A stretch of DNA of 48,748 bases from Psilocybe azurescens (Eukaryota > Basidiomycota > Agaricomycetes > Agaricales > Agrocybaceae), in contig JAJIRX010000760.1 in NCBI GenBank assembly GCA_023853785.1, positions 1-48,748 of the forward strand, read 5' to 3'. Position numbers and translations under genes: made by a program. The notes below the pieces were generated by a model. That model did no database searches. It was not told where the DNA came from and saw only the letters and a list, made by a program, of their open reading frames with translations. Positions within the stretch are counted from its first letter, which is position 1; the number at the start of each line of letters is the position of its first letter. Shown here one piece after another: positions 11,166 through 22,800 of this stretch.

Positions 11166-12353
11166 ATGGCCTCATCTATCCCCCACTGCCCGCTGTACCG
11201 GGGACGGATCCCTCAAAATGTGTCCTGTGCTCGTTCTGGATAGCTATCACGCGGACACTGTCGAATGTGCTGCCGCTCACGTTAGGAGCAGGCGTTTGCG
11301 GGAGTCGACTTGGGAAGAAGGGGGAGGGACTTTACGGTTGCGTTGCCCCGGTTCAGAATCGCCAGGAAACTCGAGGAGACAGCCGCCAATGCCATTTAAA
11401 ACATATTTCATCATCTTTCCTACACATTCTACTAGTACAAAGACTCAATGCGCACCCACACTGCTCAGTTCCAACCGGACGAATGGGTCGAGTCCGTCAT
11501 GATCTACAGGTCCTTCCTCCGCTTCCGCATGAACACGACCAATATGATCCGGGAAGTGCTCGCCCTGGTCGACGCCCTGACGCGCAACGCGTCCTCTGTC
11601 CAACTGGAGTACGGCACGAACGATTCGGGCAAGGGCCAGGAAGTCATCATCAAGTACTCGTAGCCGAACATCGCCTAGTCGTTCTTCGTTGGGCATTTGT
11701 GGAACACGACCATCGGCACGTTCCTTGCGAACTTGGGTGGGAGGTCATCTCGATGACTTATTTGGGCGATTGGGGCACACAAGTGAGCATTTTTCGTTTC
11801 CGATTCTACCGCCTGCCCATCCATCCTCGGTTCTTCTTTGGCCACTCCTCATGTCTTCCGTGTCAACATCTAATATCCCGCTGACACCTCCCGCCTAGTT
11901 CGGCCTAATCGCCACAGGCTTCGAAAACTACGGGTCACAAGCCGACCTTCAGAAAGACGCCATCAAGCACCTCTTCGTCGCCATCAACAAAGACGCCGCG
12001 TCCGACCCTGCTGTCAATGCCTCCGCTGTGAACTGGTTCCAGTGCATGGAAGACAGAGACGAAGACGCTCTACGCAACTGGCGCGTGTGGAAAGAGATGA
12101 GCGTGCGGAAGTATCAAAAGGAGTAGGTGTTCTCGCTCATGCACATCAACTACGGATTGGTGCAAGGGATGAGCACAAGGCTGGAGACGGTGGTGTTCCT
12201 GGAGAGATAATCAAGGAGGCGGAGAACGTGATGGTGAAGGGGGAGGAAGATGAGGAGAAGGCGCTGGGGAAGCTGTTTTTTTATGAGTGTGCGAGGGAGG
12301 TGTTGGCGGGTGCGATGCGGTTGTTGAGTTTCAGGCCGCTGGAGAGAATGTAG
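11166..12353 (+). pseudogene. Arginyl-tRNA synthetase relic
   Basis: ArgRS charges tRNA-Arg with arginine. Recognisable blocks in order: PPLPAVPGTDPSKCVL near the start, LPRFRIARKLEETAANAI, RSFLRFRMNTTNMIREVL, the HIGH region, EVISMTYLGDWGTQ, then FGLIATGFENYGSQ, KDAIKHLF, NWRVWKEMSVRKYQKE, HINYGLVQGMSTR and a C-terminal LFFYECAREVL...RPLERM. The copy is dead. TAG codons at 11661-11663 and 11676-11678 flank the HIGH motif, whose first His is Phe (FVGH), and MSTRKG, the KMSKS equivalent, reads MSTRLE. About 200 residues are missing between KYQKE and HINYG, and another block is missing after KEAENVM. A GT-AG intron (11783-11898) is retained, so the copy arose at DNA level. Several +/-1 shifts add to this. 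Confidence 0.85.
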
Positions 12354-12655
12354 AGCTGTTGGTCTTTGTGTGGAGATGCGCACGAGCTGGACTGGAAATC
12401 AGAGACACTGGTTCTGGGATGGATATTCGGGTTGACAAAATTGCAGCGATATATGCGCTCCATCTTTCCTTTTCCCTGTGTTCGTTATCTTTTGCCACGA
12501 TTCACGTTTCTTTTCGCGTTTTGTCCCGCCTGTTCCCTCCTTCATCCCTTTCCCATTCACAGCTGCTTTGAATACTCCCCACCACATCCTACCTTACTCG
12601 CCCTCGTCTCTCTCTCATCCCTCTGCACTTAATTGACCCCAACTCACTCTCACAG

Positions 12656-14536
12656 TCAGGAGCTTCATAATAGCCGCCGCGATGTTCACGAACTCCAACG
12701 CACTCCCCATCGCGCTCATGCACAGCCTCGTCGTCTCCGTCCCCGACCTCGCTCGGGGCTCGGACGATAAAGAGAATGTGATGCTCGGAAGGCGCTGACG
12801 TATTTGACGACGTACAGCACGCTTGCGATGGTGGTAATGTGACTTTTACTCTTGTTCTTGTAATATGTACCGGTACCCTTTCTATTCCCTACCCCTCTCG
12901 TCTCCCCGTCCCCATCCCGACCACGCTTGCACCATCATCCTTATCCACATACATCCACTAACCTCTCGCTTCTTCTATCATCCAACAGGTCCGGTACAGC
13001 GACGGCGTGAGTCTCCTCTTGCGCGCAGACACCATCCTCGCATCATCTCATCCACACACCGCACAGTCTACATTCATCGTCGGACTCGACACCGATAGGG
13101 AAGGCGACCGCACGCCTCTTCTCGTGGACTTCGACGACGATGAACAGGATTTAAGGAGAGACGCGTCTAGCTCGACGCTCGTGTATTCACATTTGAATTC
13201 GACGAAGGTGGTGGGCCAGTGCACAGGGTCGCCGATGTCCTCCTCTGCGCTGTCGTCGGCCCATATCCCTGCGTCCTCGGGCGCCCCCGTGCTTTCGGTG
13301 CTGTGTCATCGGCTGGAGCGTCTCAGCATGGATATGGCAAAAGCCCACGAACGCAACACACACCAGGCCACGCGACTGGAACAGGAGCCGGAAACAGCAG
13401 GAGACCCCCGCTTCTGCCTGGCAGGCGCAACACGACGTTTTATAATTCGTTCCCTAATAGTCCCAATGAGAGCTGCGCGGATTTGCCAGCTGGAGATGTC
13501 GGTACTTCCGTTGCTTCTGGGGCTGGTACGGCGCGAGGTGCTGGAGGTGTGCGAGGGATGGGGAGACGAGTAGTAGTGAGATTAGGAGGGGGATGGGGAT
13601 GAAGTCGAACGCGACCTTAATAATACATGCGACCTCGAAAACGGTGCACCCTCTCCCCCGTGCTCGTCCATTCTCAAAGCACCTCTGCACCTCAGCCCCC
13701 TCAGCCCGCTCCTACTCTCGATCCACACATTTCTAACAGTCCAGCTCTACGCCCTTTTACTCTCGCTTATCGTCGTCCTGACACCCCCGTTGCAATATGC
13801 GTTGGAGCTTAATAGTGCGTTACGGCCTGTGAACGGGGCGGTGGGCATGTATGGGATCTGTGCGGTGCCGGTTACGCTTGTTGTACTTGGGGGGTGGGAG
13901 GGAAGGGGGGGAAGGAGGAAGGGGAAGAAAGATAATAGAAGTTACTTGCAGCGCGTCAGGGACCTGTTCTGCTTCGGGAATACGAGTGCCAAGCAGAAGA
14001 AGGATAGTGGCAAAGCAGACGAGCGAGACAAAGACGGTGCTGTTCGCGATCTCGGCGCGCATGCTGCTCAAGCCGCTCATGGTCCTTGCGACGAAGAGCG
14101 ATTGGTATGCTGTGTTTGAGGAGTGAGTTTTTTCTTTTTGGTTTTTTGATTTTGGTTTGGGTCTTGGCTGTATGCTGTTATAATGTAAAAGACGGGGTGT
14201 ATGCACTCTTTGTTTCCTTCTTTATTGCCTCTGCTGTTTCAACCCTCCTTTTATTCAACGAGCAACAACATTTCAGCATCCATTTCATTCTCGATACCTC
14301 GACACTAACACTAACAACTTCTCTTTCTCTCCCCTTTCTTCTTCTCCCACAGCCTCGCATTCTCACAGCCCGATATCTATCGTCGTCAACACCTCCCGCT
14401 GTGCTCCCCGTCCACGCTCACCTTCGCGTATATCACGTCCGCCGGTGAATCAGGCGGCTTATTAGTCAAACTATTTTGTGGGTTGACGTCTGTTGCTATG
14501 CCGGGGAGTGTGTTGGGGTGGGCTGTGGTTGGATGA
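12656..14536 (+). pseudogene. Auxin efflux carrier-like membrane transporter, 5'-truncated
   Basis: This resembles the Mem_trans / PIN-like carrier family (fungal ECM3-type), integral membrane proteins. The first recognisable exon starts after a CT-rich intron ending CACAG at 12655 and reads RSFIIAAAMFTNSNALPIAL. One base is missing at about 12,793 (MLGRR-stop in place of MLGRALTYL). Then follow an intron to about 12,988, VRYSDGVSLL, a variable loop, ALRPVNGAVGMYGICAVPVT (about 13.8 kb), SETKTVLFAISARMLLKP (about 14.05 kb) and a last block, LTFAYITSAGESGG, ending at 14536. The N-terminal membrane half is absent. A shorter copy of the same gene lies at 29,990-30,849. Truncation and frame loss make function unlikely. 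Confidence 0.75.
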
Positions 14537-14936
14537 GCTTTAGGTTTGGGTTTTTATGGAGGGGGTGAGATGGTGGGGAGGGGAAGGCGGGGATGGATGG
14601 ATGTGTGTTATTTTGAGGTGGCCGGAAGGTAGGGGTGATCTTACGATGGATGGATTTTCTTTTGTTTTTTTTGTCGCTCTTCCTTCTTTCACGCTGCGCT
14701 TGGTGGGGTGATCTTTCTCGCTTCAATACTTCATTTTGTTTTCCTCCTCTTCGTATCGTTGCCCCACGGTCCGATTGTGACACCTACTCATACGTTACTA
14801 TTACTCACATAGAATTTTATTTGTTTTCTGGCATTTTCACTTATTTTACTTATGTACTTCACAGTTCCTTACTATCTCTAGCGGGTGCGTATGGGAGCTG
14901 GTTCGATCGGCCTCATTAAGAATGAGAGAGGGGTAT
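14537..14936. other. Non-coding stretch between carrier relic and hAT-like element
   Basis: A GGGGTG-rich part (14,540-14,640) is followed by a T-rich part. No gene is seen. It ends with AGGGGTAT (14929-14936), the left copy of the target duplication of the next element. Confidence 0.4.
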
Positions 14937-15474
14937 TAGGGCCGGGTTATTTTTTCCGGTGTTAATAACGTTGTTATATAACAGCGTTATTAACATGTTA
15001 TTAACATTACTAACACAGAGGGTCAGGAAATGCTCGTTATATTTTGTTAGAAACTCTTGGCACAACTAGAGATTATTGAGTTATTGTGAATCTGTTCAGC
15101 TCTGAAATCTAAAATTTCTTCACTTTGAGCCCTTACTTGAATTCCATGAACTCATAGCTACTAAGCTCTCTCAAGGAGATCCTTCCGATCTCCTTGACCT
15201 CGTTGAAAATTTTAGGAACTCTGGAGACGAGATCTCTCTTTGATGCTAAACCGGCGGCATTAATCATGAATGTTATGTTGGCTCACAAGGCCCTCAAAGT
15301 CCAGGCCCGAGAAGCAACCGAAATCAGCAAAGGTGGTAAAGCCTGGAGTGTGGGGTGTGGAGGGCTTTTTATGAAGGCAGGACATAGACATAGGAGGGTT
15401 TTAACACGTTATTTACCTGCATTCGATGTTAATAATGCATGGATTGTACATGCATTTTGTTATCTAATCTACAG

Positions 15475-18400
15475 TAAGGCCTGTCATGGATCGGCAAAAA
15501 CCGGTTGATATCCGTGACCGTTTGTTAAATATAACCGCGGTTTGCCGGTTTTGACAAATCATAATAAGTTATATTTGGGAATATATTAAAACTCCGACAT
15601 CAATCGATGACAGCCCGTGAATTCATGGCCTCAGATAACGAGGCAAGCTCTGCCTCGTTATCTCTTTCCTCCCGCCCCTTCATTATGGCACCAAGAGGCC
15701 GCAAACAGGCTGTAAACATCTTCCCAATCCAACCTGCCCCACCTCAAACTCCTATCCGGCCTCTAGTCAGGTTTGCAGCTCCACCTTCACCTGGGGAGGA
15801 ATTTGCAGATGTATCACCTGGCTCCAGTGATGAGGAGGTACAGTTGGGTCTGGGGAATGTTCCCATTATCACATCACCCATTAAGCGACGACACAATGCA
15901 CCAACTATCAATCGTCAGTCAGATATGCAGGTTTGGAATATGTCAGATGCAGATATCATTGGTGCGCATAATACATATATTATTATTCTTAGCTTGCTCT
16001 TAGAATTTAATTTTGTTAAGATGCTGCGGTATCTTCATGGCGATCAGATGTTTATGACCATTACAATGTTAGTTTACAACGGAACTACGATGACGAGGGC
16101 AACCCAGTGTCTTTGTCTTATGTCTTTACATGCAAAACCCATCCCGAGCATCATGGTACTGCACGTTCCCGGCTCCGAGCCAAAACTGGTGATGGCACTG
16201 CCAATTTGCAGAAGGATGTCAACCTTTGCTTCCAAAAGCAAGGGAAGGAAACGTGTAAGGCCTACTACATCAACAATTTCATACTCTGAGGCTGCCCATC
16301 GTGTTCTTATTGCCCTCCGCATTGCATCAAGTGCCCGGCCTATCAATATGGTTATGGACAAATATTACCGGCAGGAAGTTGAGATGCTTCGTCCAGGTAC
16401 CAAGCTTCCAAGCCCTAACACTATTCAGCGGGACCTCCTTGAAATCTATACAAAAGTCTCAGTTTATGTTTGCAATTATTTTATGGTGCAGTTTTTCCAA
16501 ATCTTCAATTAGTGGTATGCTAATTATTATATAGAAATTAAATAGCACTATTCATCTTGTCCTTGATGGATGGACTGCTCCTTTGGTCTCATCTTATCTG
16601 GGCTTGGTTGTCATCTGGTATGAGGATGGTGTAATACATCGTGCAATTCTTGAGTTTATCCGGTATGTCAGAATTATTTTGTGCTCCCTACAATTGAAGC
16701 CAGAATATTACTTGAAAAAGGTTAACCAAGAAGCATGATGGCCGGTACTTGGCTACAGTTGTAGCAGATTGTTTGAAACGGTTTGGTCTTGATAAAAATG
16801 TAAGTCAACATTAACTATAATCACATTAACAGTTGGGTGATCTTCTGATAGCTGCTTGGACTTTGCATGGACAATGCCAGCAACTGTAACAAGCTTGCAG
16901 AAGTTTTACCTGAACTTCTCCCAGATTTCTGGGGTACCAATGCTCGTTTGCGGTGTTTGGCACATATTATTAATCTTGTTGCAAAGGTAATTTAAAAATT
17001 GTGGTGCAAATAAATTTTTAAAGCCTATTATTCCAGATCTTTATCTCATTCTTCTTCAAGAAGCCAAAGGTCAGGAAGACTGTCAAAGTCACATCTGACT
17101 CAGGCGATGAAGTGGAACAGGTCTTGGAGGCAGGGGATGTTTCTGATACAGAAGATAGTGCTACTGTTGAAGAGGCCATGATCGATGCACAGGAGGCCGA
17201 AAATGATACTGGACAGATTGCTCACGATGATGCAGTTGTGAAAACACTTGAGATGTTGCTATTCGGGAGATGGCAGACAAAGGGGTTATTATGACAGATG
17301 AAGAGGAACAGCAGGCACTTAAACTTTTTCCTGCAGTATATTTCTATTTTTGCTTGCAACACACTTTTCTAACTGTAGATTTCAAGGTTTCTGGACTTGC
17401 CCACCGCCTGCATGATGTTTCAGCCCTTAACAATAAATTTCAAGAACTTATTGACAAGGATTCCGAGCTTATGACTAATATGCGAGCACTCGTTCGACGG
17501 GTTCCAACACGTTGGAACTCTGATTTTGACTGTCTTTCTGCTCATTTGCAGTTCAAAAATATAATTCAATCTATGACAGGTGTTTCTGAGTACAAATTGA
17601 AGGCCTATTGTCTGGACAATGAGCAGTGGGACCTTGGAGAAGATGTCCAAGAGGTGCTAAAGGTGTAGTCAAGTTTCTCTGTAGTTTGTGCAATGCTAAT
17701 TGGACTGCCCAGCTTTTCAAAGATATCACACTTCTTTTTTTCACAGGCTGAGGTCCCATTAATTGTTGATGCTCTTCCAATGCTTTTTCATCTGCGTGAT
17801 AGCCTGGTTGCTGCAGCAGATGACAATCCCTAAGAGCTTGATGATGATGATGACAACGACTCTTCTGAGGACCGTGAAACCCCAGCTGTCATTCGTATCG
17901 CTTCACACGCAAGTGTTCTTCTCATCGACAAATATTTGGACCTAACCTGGGACTGTGAACTATATGTTATATCTATCGGTGGTGTATTCTTGATAATTCT
18001 TTGGTTAATAATGACTAACAAGTCAAACAGTCATGTGTCCTGATTGTAAGCTCTCATGGTTTAGAAGCCGTGATGAGTTTAAACTGCAGAAGATCAAGCA
18101 GATCAAGAAGATGGTTATTGATCGGTGGAAAGAAACTTATGCACCTCAGAATGATCAGGAGCAAGTAGTACCTGTACGAAAGAAGAAGAACAAATCCACG
18201 GTATTCACTCCCACAGTTTAATTAGTTTATCTACTGATTCAAGTTATAGGACCCATCAATTTGGGCTCCAAAAACCACCAAAAAAAAGCCCAAGCAAATT
18301 TCCATTAGATCACATTGAAACATATCTGAAGGATGATATACTCTCCTCATTGACAATCCAGGATGCTGGTGGCTACATGAAGTATTGGTTCCAGGCAAGA

Positions 18401-19009
18401 GCAAACCGACCTCTCCTTTCTAAGATGGGACAAGACTTTTGTTCAGCACCAGGTATTTTTACCTTTTACCTTTCTTGAAAGATTTTTACTGAAATTTATC
18501 ATGCTTTTTAGCCACTTCTGTTGATGCTGAACGTGCATTTTCCACTGGTCGTCGTCAAGTCAGCTTCATGCAGCATGGCATGAGTTCTCAAACATTCAAG
18601 GCTCGCATGGCTCTAGGCTCCTGGGTTAAAACCCCTATTTTTCCTAAAATTTCAGAAGTGACTCAAATAATTAAAGATGCAATTGGCAATGACAATTAGG
18701 CCAAGAAATAGCTTTTTCTTATAGTTTTGTCTTTCTGTACTCAATTTAACACCAAAAATGAAAATTTCAAGTGTATTCTGTTTAGGTACTGAATCTACTG
18801 ATTTTTAGCTTTCCAACGCATATTTACTCAAGTGAAACGACCAAGAATTGGTGGATCTACGGCTTGTACAAGTTTTGATGTATTCCGCAAGCACTTTAGG
18901 CCTGGGTATATCCGGGATTAGGGGCGAACCGAACCCGAACCGTACCGTATTTGGTAAAAACCGCGGGCCGGACACGGATCCGAACCGGTTGTATCCATGA
19001 CAGGCCTTA
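15475..19009 (+). mobile_element. Complete hAT transposon with transposase gene
   Basis: The terminal inverted repeat TAAGGCCTGTCATGGAT is perfect over 17 bp at 15475-15491 and 18993-19009. The flanks are a perfect 8-bp duplication ATCTACAG, at 15467-15474 and 19010-19017. Subterminal ACCGGTT and CCGCGG motifs occur at both ends. The 3,535-bp element contains one plus-strand transposase gene, now with frame breaks. Perfect ends and duplication indicate a relatively recent insertion into the older element. Confidence 0.93.
15607..18699 (+). pseudogene. hAT-family transposase
   Basis: This enzyme would cut and paste the surrounding element. In order: a Pro-rich N-terminus; a BED-like zinc-binding region around YVFTCKTHPEHHGTARSR; LRPGTKLPSPNTIQRDLLEI; LVLDGWTAP with the first catalytic Asp (about 16,560-16,582); LGLCMDNASNCNKL with the second Asp (about 16,857-16,893); LRCLAHIINLVAK; an acidic insert at 17.1-17.25 kb; RRVPTRWNSDF; and the C-terminal dimerisation block SVDAERAFSTGRRQVSFMQH with the catalytic Glu (about 18,520-18,580). 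About ten short introns are needed. Breaks: a shift at about 16,250, TAA at 17831-17833, and a shift in the A8 run at about 18,280. Translation may begin at 15607, 15625 or 15685. The stop is at 18697-18699. All catalytic residues survive, so a repaired paralogue elsewhere could be active. Confidence 0.88.
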
Positions 19010-19133
19010 ATCTACAGCTTACATAACAAAATAACCGTTAATAACCAACGTTTTAACGTCCCCCCGAACCTCCAAACCAAGCCGACGTTAATAACACACC
19101 GGCCTGGGAATATAACCAAGCCCTAGGGGGTAT

Positions 19134-19375
19134 GCTCCACGCTGCGATTCCTTTTGTTTGAGTCAGGAATCGGGATCATGATGATCGATCCTCTGCTCAT
19201 CTTACAAGTTAAGGTAGAACTCAAGCTTCTCTCGGAGGGCTTTCGCAGAGTTTCACAGGCCTTTCACGCAGTCTGGACCCTGCCAAGGCTTTACGAGGGC
19301 TGTACAATTTGAAATGAAATTGGAATGCAGACGGCCGTTTTCCTTTTATTCCCATTCTTTCTCCGCCTGAATTTC
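19134..19375. other. Flank between hAT element and LINE
   Basis: No gene is seen. Together with the sequence right of 28,450 this was one continuous stretch before the LINE inserted. Confidence 0.4.
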
Positions 19376-19417
19376 TTTTTTTCGCTTATAAGGTGGACGA
19401 GCCCTCTATCTCTCTTT
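19376..19417. repeat. LINE target-site duplication, left copy
   Basis: The 42 bases match 28407-28449 with one substitution (T19394/C28426) and one extra T in the right copy's T-run. The core is CGCTTATAAGG followed by GACGAGCCCTCTATCTCTC. It directly abuts the LINE poly(A) end, as expected for target-primed reverse transcription, though it is long for this process. Confidence 0.8.
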
Positions 19418-19897
19418 TTTTTTTTTTTGGTGGAGCATTTATAGCTATTTGGCTGTGGCCTCGCCACGCCCTCGTAGCCTGCTGGAGGTTCCTGGGCTGG
19501 TAATGTCCCAGGCAATGGTTAGTAACGGTTTATAGAGTTGTTATGACAGTCATATCACCCTGGAGAAATGCATTTACGCACTGTGTGTGGGACTCAGAGG
19601 TTCATATTATAGTGTGGAGGAGTTTATTTATTTGTCACGTCCCCTGCCATCATCATCTTGTGCCTCTATACCCACTAAAACTCCAGATACTATGTCTGTC
19701 CAGGAGGCTGGTAGCAGTCCTTCACTGATGGAGGTTCCCCGCCATGTTATTTGGACAACATGTCTGCTCTGGGCTTTCTTGAGGAATCGTAAATGGGTCA
19801 TGCCAACATCAAGTTCTATTCTTAGTTTGATTGCATGGTCAAACCTGTTGAGTATTTCTGTATCAGAGTGTGCTTTCCTTCATTATTTATCACTCTC

Positions 19898-22800
19898 TCA
19901 CAGCCGTAGTTTCCAGATCAAATGTGCACTCTCAGCCATCAGTATTTTGTACAGTCTTTGTAATCCCTTTATCTCTTCTGGGCTGGGGTCTAGTGATAGA
20001 TTTGCCTTGTGTCCTACCACAATTGTGCTTAGCGTGATTGGTAGAGGCCACCTTGTGGCTTCATGATTTTGGTGCGGTCTTCCCATAATTCTCTAGCTCT
20101 TGTCCAGATAATTCTTTGCCCTGGTGTATTGCATTCAAACAGTATGTGGTTTAGTGTCTCTGTGCAGTTACATATTATACATTTTCCTCTTGTGCGGTAC
20201 TCCTCAGAGTAGCTTGGTCGTAACCAGTTTGTTCCAATCATGTAAGCATCATGTATTGCCATCCATAGGAAGTAACGGGTGGTGCGTGCTAGGTCTTTGT
20301 GTCTGATTGTTGTCCATATATCAGTGTCACTTACTTCAAGCTTGAGTAGTGCCTTTGCTTCCTCTTTAATTGTTTGTAGATTGAATTTTGTTCTAGGTCT
20401 GCCAGTGTATTTTGTATGTTTCAGTGCTCGTATGTGCCGATATGCCATGGACTGTGTCATTGTAGTGAGTTTAGCCCCTGTCAGTCTCCAGGATGGGGCG
20501 GGATTTCATTTGGATTTGTGTTCTCTCTGCAGTGTTTGCAGTTGTTAGGGCTATTTCTGTAGCCTCTCGTGTTTCCTTGCTGATTGTGCTTCTCTCTAGT
20601 ACTAGATGTGTTTCCCCAAGTCTTGCTCTTGCTTTTGACATGATTGTTCTCAGCAACCGAGCATCAGGTGTGTCTAGGTATCCTCTATTCTCCAGTTTAG
20701 CTGTTTCCTTTGTTAGTAGTCTGAATGCTCTTCGGGAGTCTGTGACTATGTCAAGAGGTAGTGTCTTTGCAGTTAAGTCTAGTGCAGTTTTGATTGCTGC
20801 AAGGGCTGTGCTTGTCTTGGAGTTACCCATATCATCAGGAATTCTGTAAGCTTCACTATGTTGTTGGTTCCCAGTTTTGGTTATTACTGCTATGGCCACT
20901 CTTATATAGTTATTGTGTTTTTTAATATGAGACCCAGTGTAGGCTGTTGCCTTAGTTTCTTGGGTATGTTCTTGTGGGCTTAATCTGGGGCGGTTTGTGG
21001 CTGTTTTTCCTTTTGTAAATACACGGAAGGCCCCTGCCAGTGTGGGGTCATTATCTATAGCTGTGTCTAGAGGTGCACGGTATTCATTCCGTGAGGTGTT
21101 TGGGTGCTTGAGTTGTCTTTGAGTGTGGTCATTTGGCATCCAGCTTCTAGGAAGCCATCTATTTGGGATGCACATAAGTGCAGCTCTGGCTGTCTTGTAG
21201 CATTGAAAAGGGCGGTCACACCAAAGGTCTCTGCCAGTTGCCACACAGCTCTCACACTGGCATTGGGCATGTTCTATATGGCCTGGTGTGTTAATTTTGT
21301 GGGCCTCTGCTATTACTGTTTCTACTGTTATCACATTATGTTTTGTTTGCAGACACTTGCCATACTTTGAGTGGGTAATTTTGCAAGTGCTTTGTCGGCT
21401 TCCTTGTGGTGCCACAGTGGCATTTTTAGCAGGACTTCATCAGGCAGTTCTAGACTTTCCAGCCTCACTCCATACTTTTTGCTGTTTGTAAAAGCTTCTT
21501 TGCTCCTCTTGGGCATTTTGTGCCTCGATAGGGTTTCCAGTTTTGCAGAAAAATATTTACTCGTAGCTCCTTGGGGAGTGATTCATTCTGAGGGACCCTC
21601 TCAGCTAGTATTGCATCCATCACTGTGGCCCAGGTAGGGCGCTTTTCACCAAAGCTAAGATATGTTTTAAGTTTCATCACTTCTATGGCCTGATTTCGAG
21701 CCTCAAGGTCTAGTATTTCACGTCCTCCATGGGCAATTGGAGCATACAGAGTGTCTATACTTACAGGAGACATTGTTCTTTCTCCCCATATGAATTTTCT
21801 TATTTTGGCGCACTATTCTACTTTCTATATCTTTGGGCATGCCTTGAGCTTGTGTTAGATACTGTGTCATCCCACCAACCATCATTTGTACTATAAGGCG
21901 GCGGCCTTCTATTGTTGGGTTTCCCTTTTCCCATTGTTCTAGCTTGTTGTCAAGCTTCTCAATTACTGGTGTCCAGACATTGGTTACATTTACACTATTG
22001 CCGACCCATGCACCAAGTATTCTAGTTGCTTCACCTTCATCTGCTATGTGTAGATAGTCTGGGAGCTGGGGCTGGGATGGGTGTGTTTGTCTTGTTTGTA
22101 TTAGCTCCATTCGGTAGTTTTCTTCTCCAATTGGGATTAGGACTGTTTTTCTAGGTTGAACTTTGCAGTAGAGGCTACACACCATTTGCGTAGTAGGCTC
22201 TGTAGGTCTTCAAATTTGTCTTCTGCAGAGAGGAATACTGTGGTATCATCTGCAAATAGATTGGCTATTAGCTTTTCTCTTAGTCCTGGGATTTTGAAGC
22301 CTCTTAGTGCTAGTGAGTTTCGTAGCAGTGCTGCTAGTGATTCTATAGCTAGATCAAAAATAATGCATGACAATGGGCATCCCTGGCGTACTCCTCGCTG
22401 TACTCTATAGGGAGTGCTCAGAAAGCCATTGACCATAACTGAGGTTTCAGCATTCTTATACAGTTCTTTAATCAGGGTAATGAATTGGCTTGGAAGGCCA
22501 AATTTTTCAAGAACAAGCCATAGATAATCATGAGCAATCTTGTCATATGCTTTCTCTTGATCAAGTGCAATTATTGTTCCATTGACTCCTGCTAAATTGG
22601 CATAGTCTATTACATATTCTATTAGTCTTGTCTGATCTGTGATCTGCCGTCCTTTTACAAATCCAGCTTGATTTTCATGTAATAATGTTGTGGCTATGTT
22701 TCCCAATCTGATTGACATGAGCTTCGTTAGTATTTTATAGTCTGTGTTCAGCATTGTTAGTGGACGATAATTTGCCATATCATCTCTATCTTTTTTTTGT

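Larger units (their letters stand above)
14937..19125. mobile_element. Older hAT-like element, split by a second hAT element
   Basis: The ends are imperfect inverted repeats: left TAGGGCCGGGTTATT, right reversed TAGGGCTTGGTTATA, followed on both sides by CCGGTG and TTAATAACG blocks. The flanks AGGGGTAT (14929-14936) and GGGGGTAT (19126-19133) match 7/8. Without the inner element it is about 650 bp and non-coding, rich in GTTATTAAC palindromes (14,960-15,015). It is probably non-autonomous. The imperfect ends and duplication fit an older insertion than the inner one. Confidence 0.78.

Noticed and set aside
13790..14206. Overlapping plus- and minus-strand frames with Gly/Arg/Lys-rich or Pro-rich translations
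   Set aside because: They are shadows of the carrier relic and of GGGGA-rich DNA; only the frame matching the carrier family is kept.
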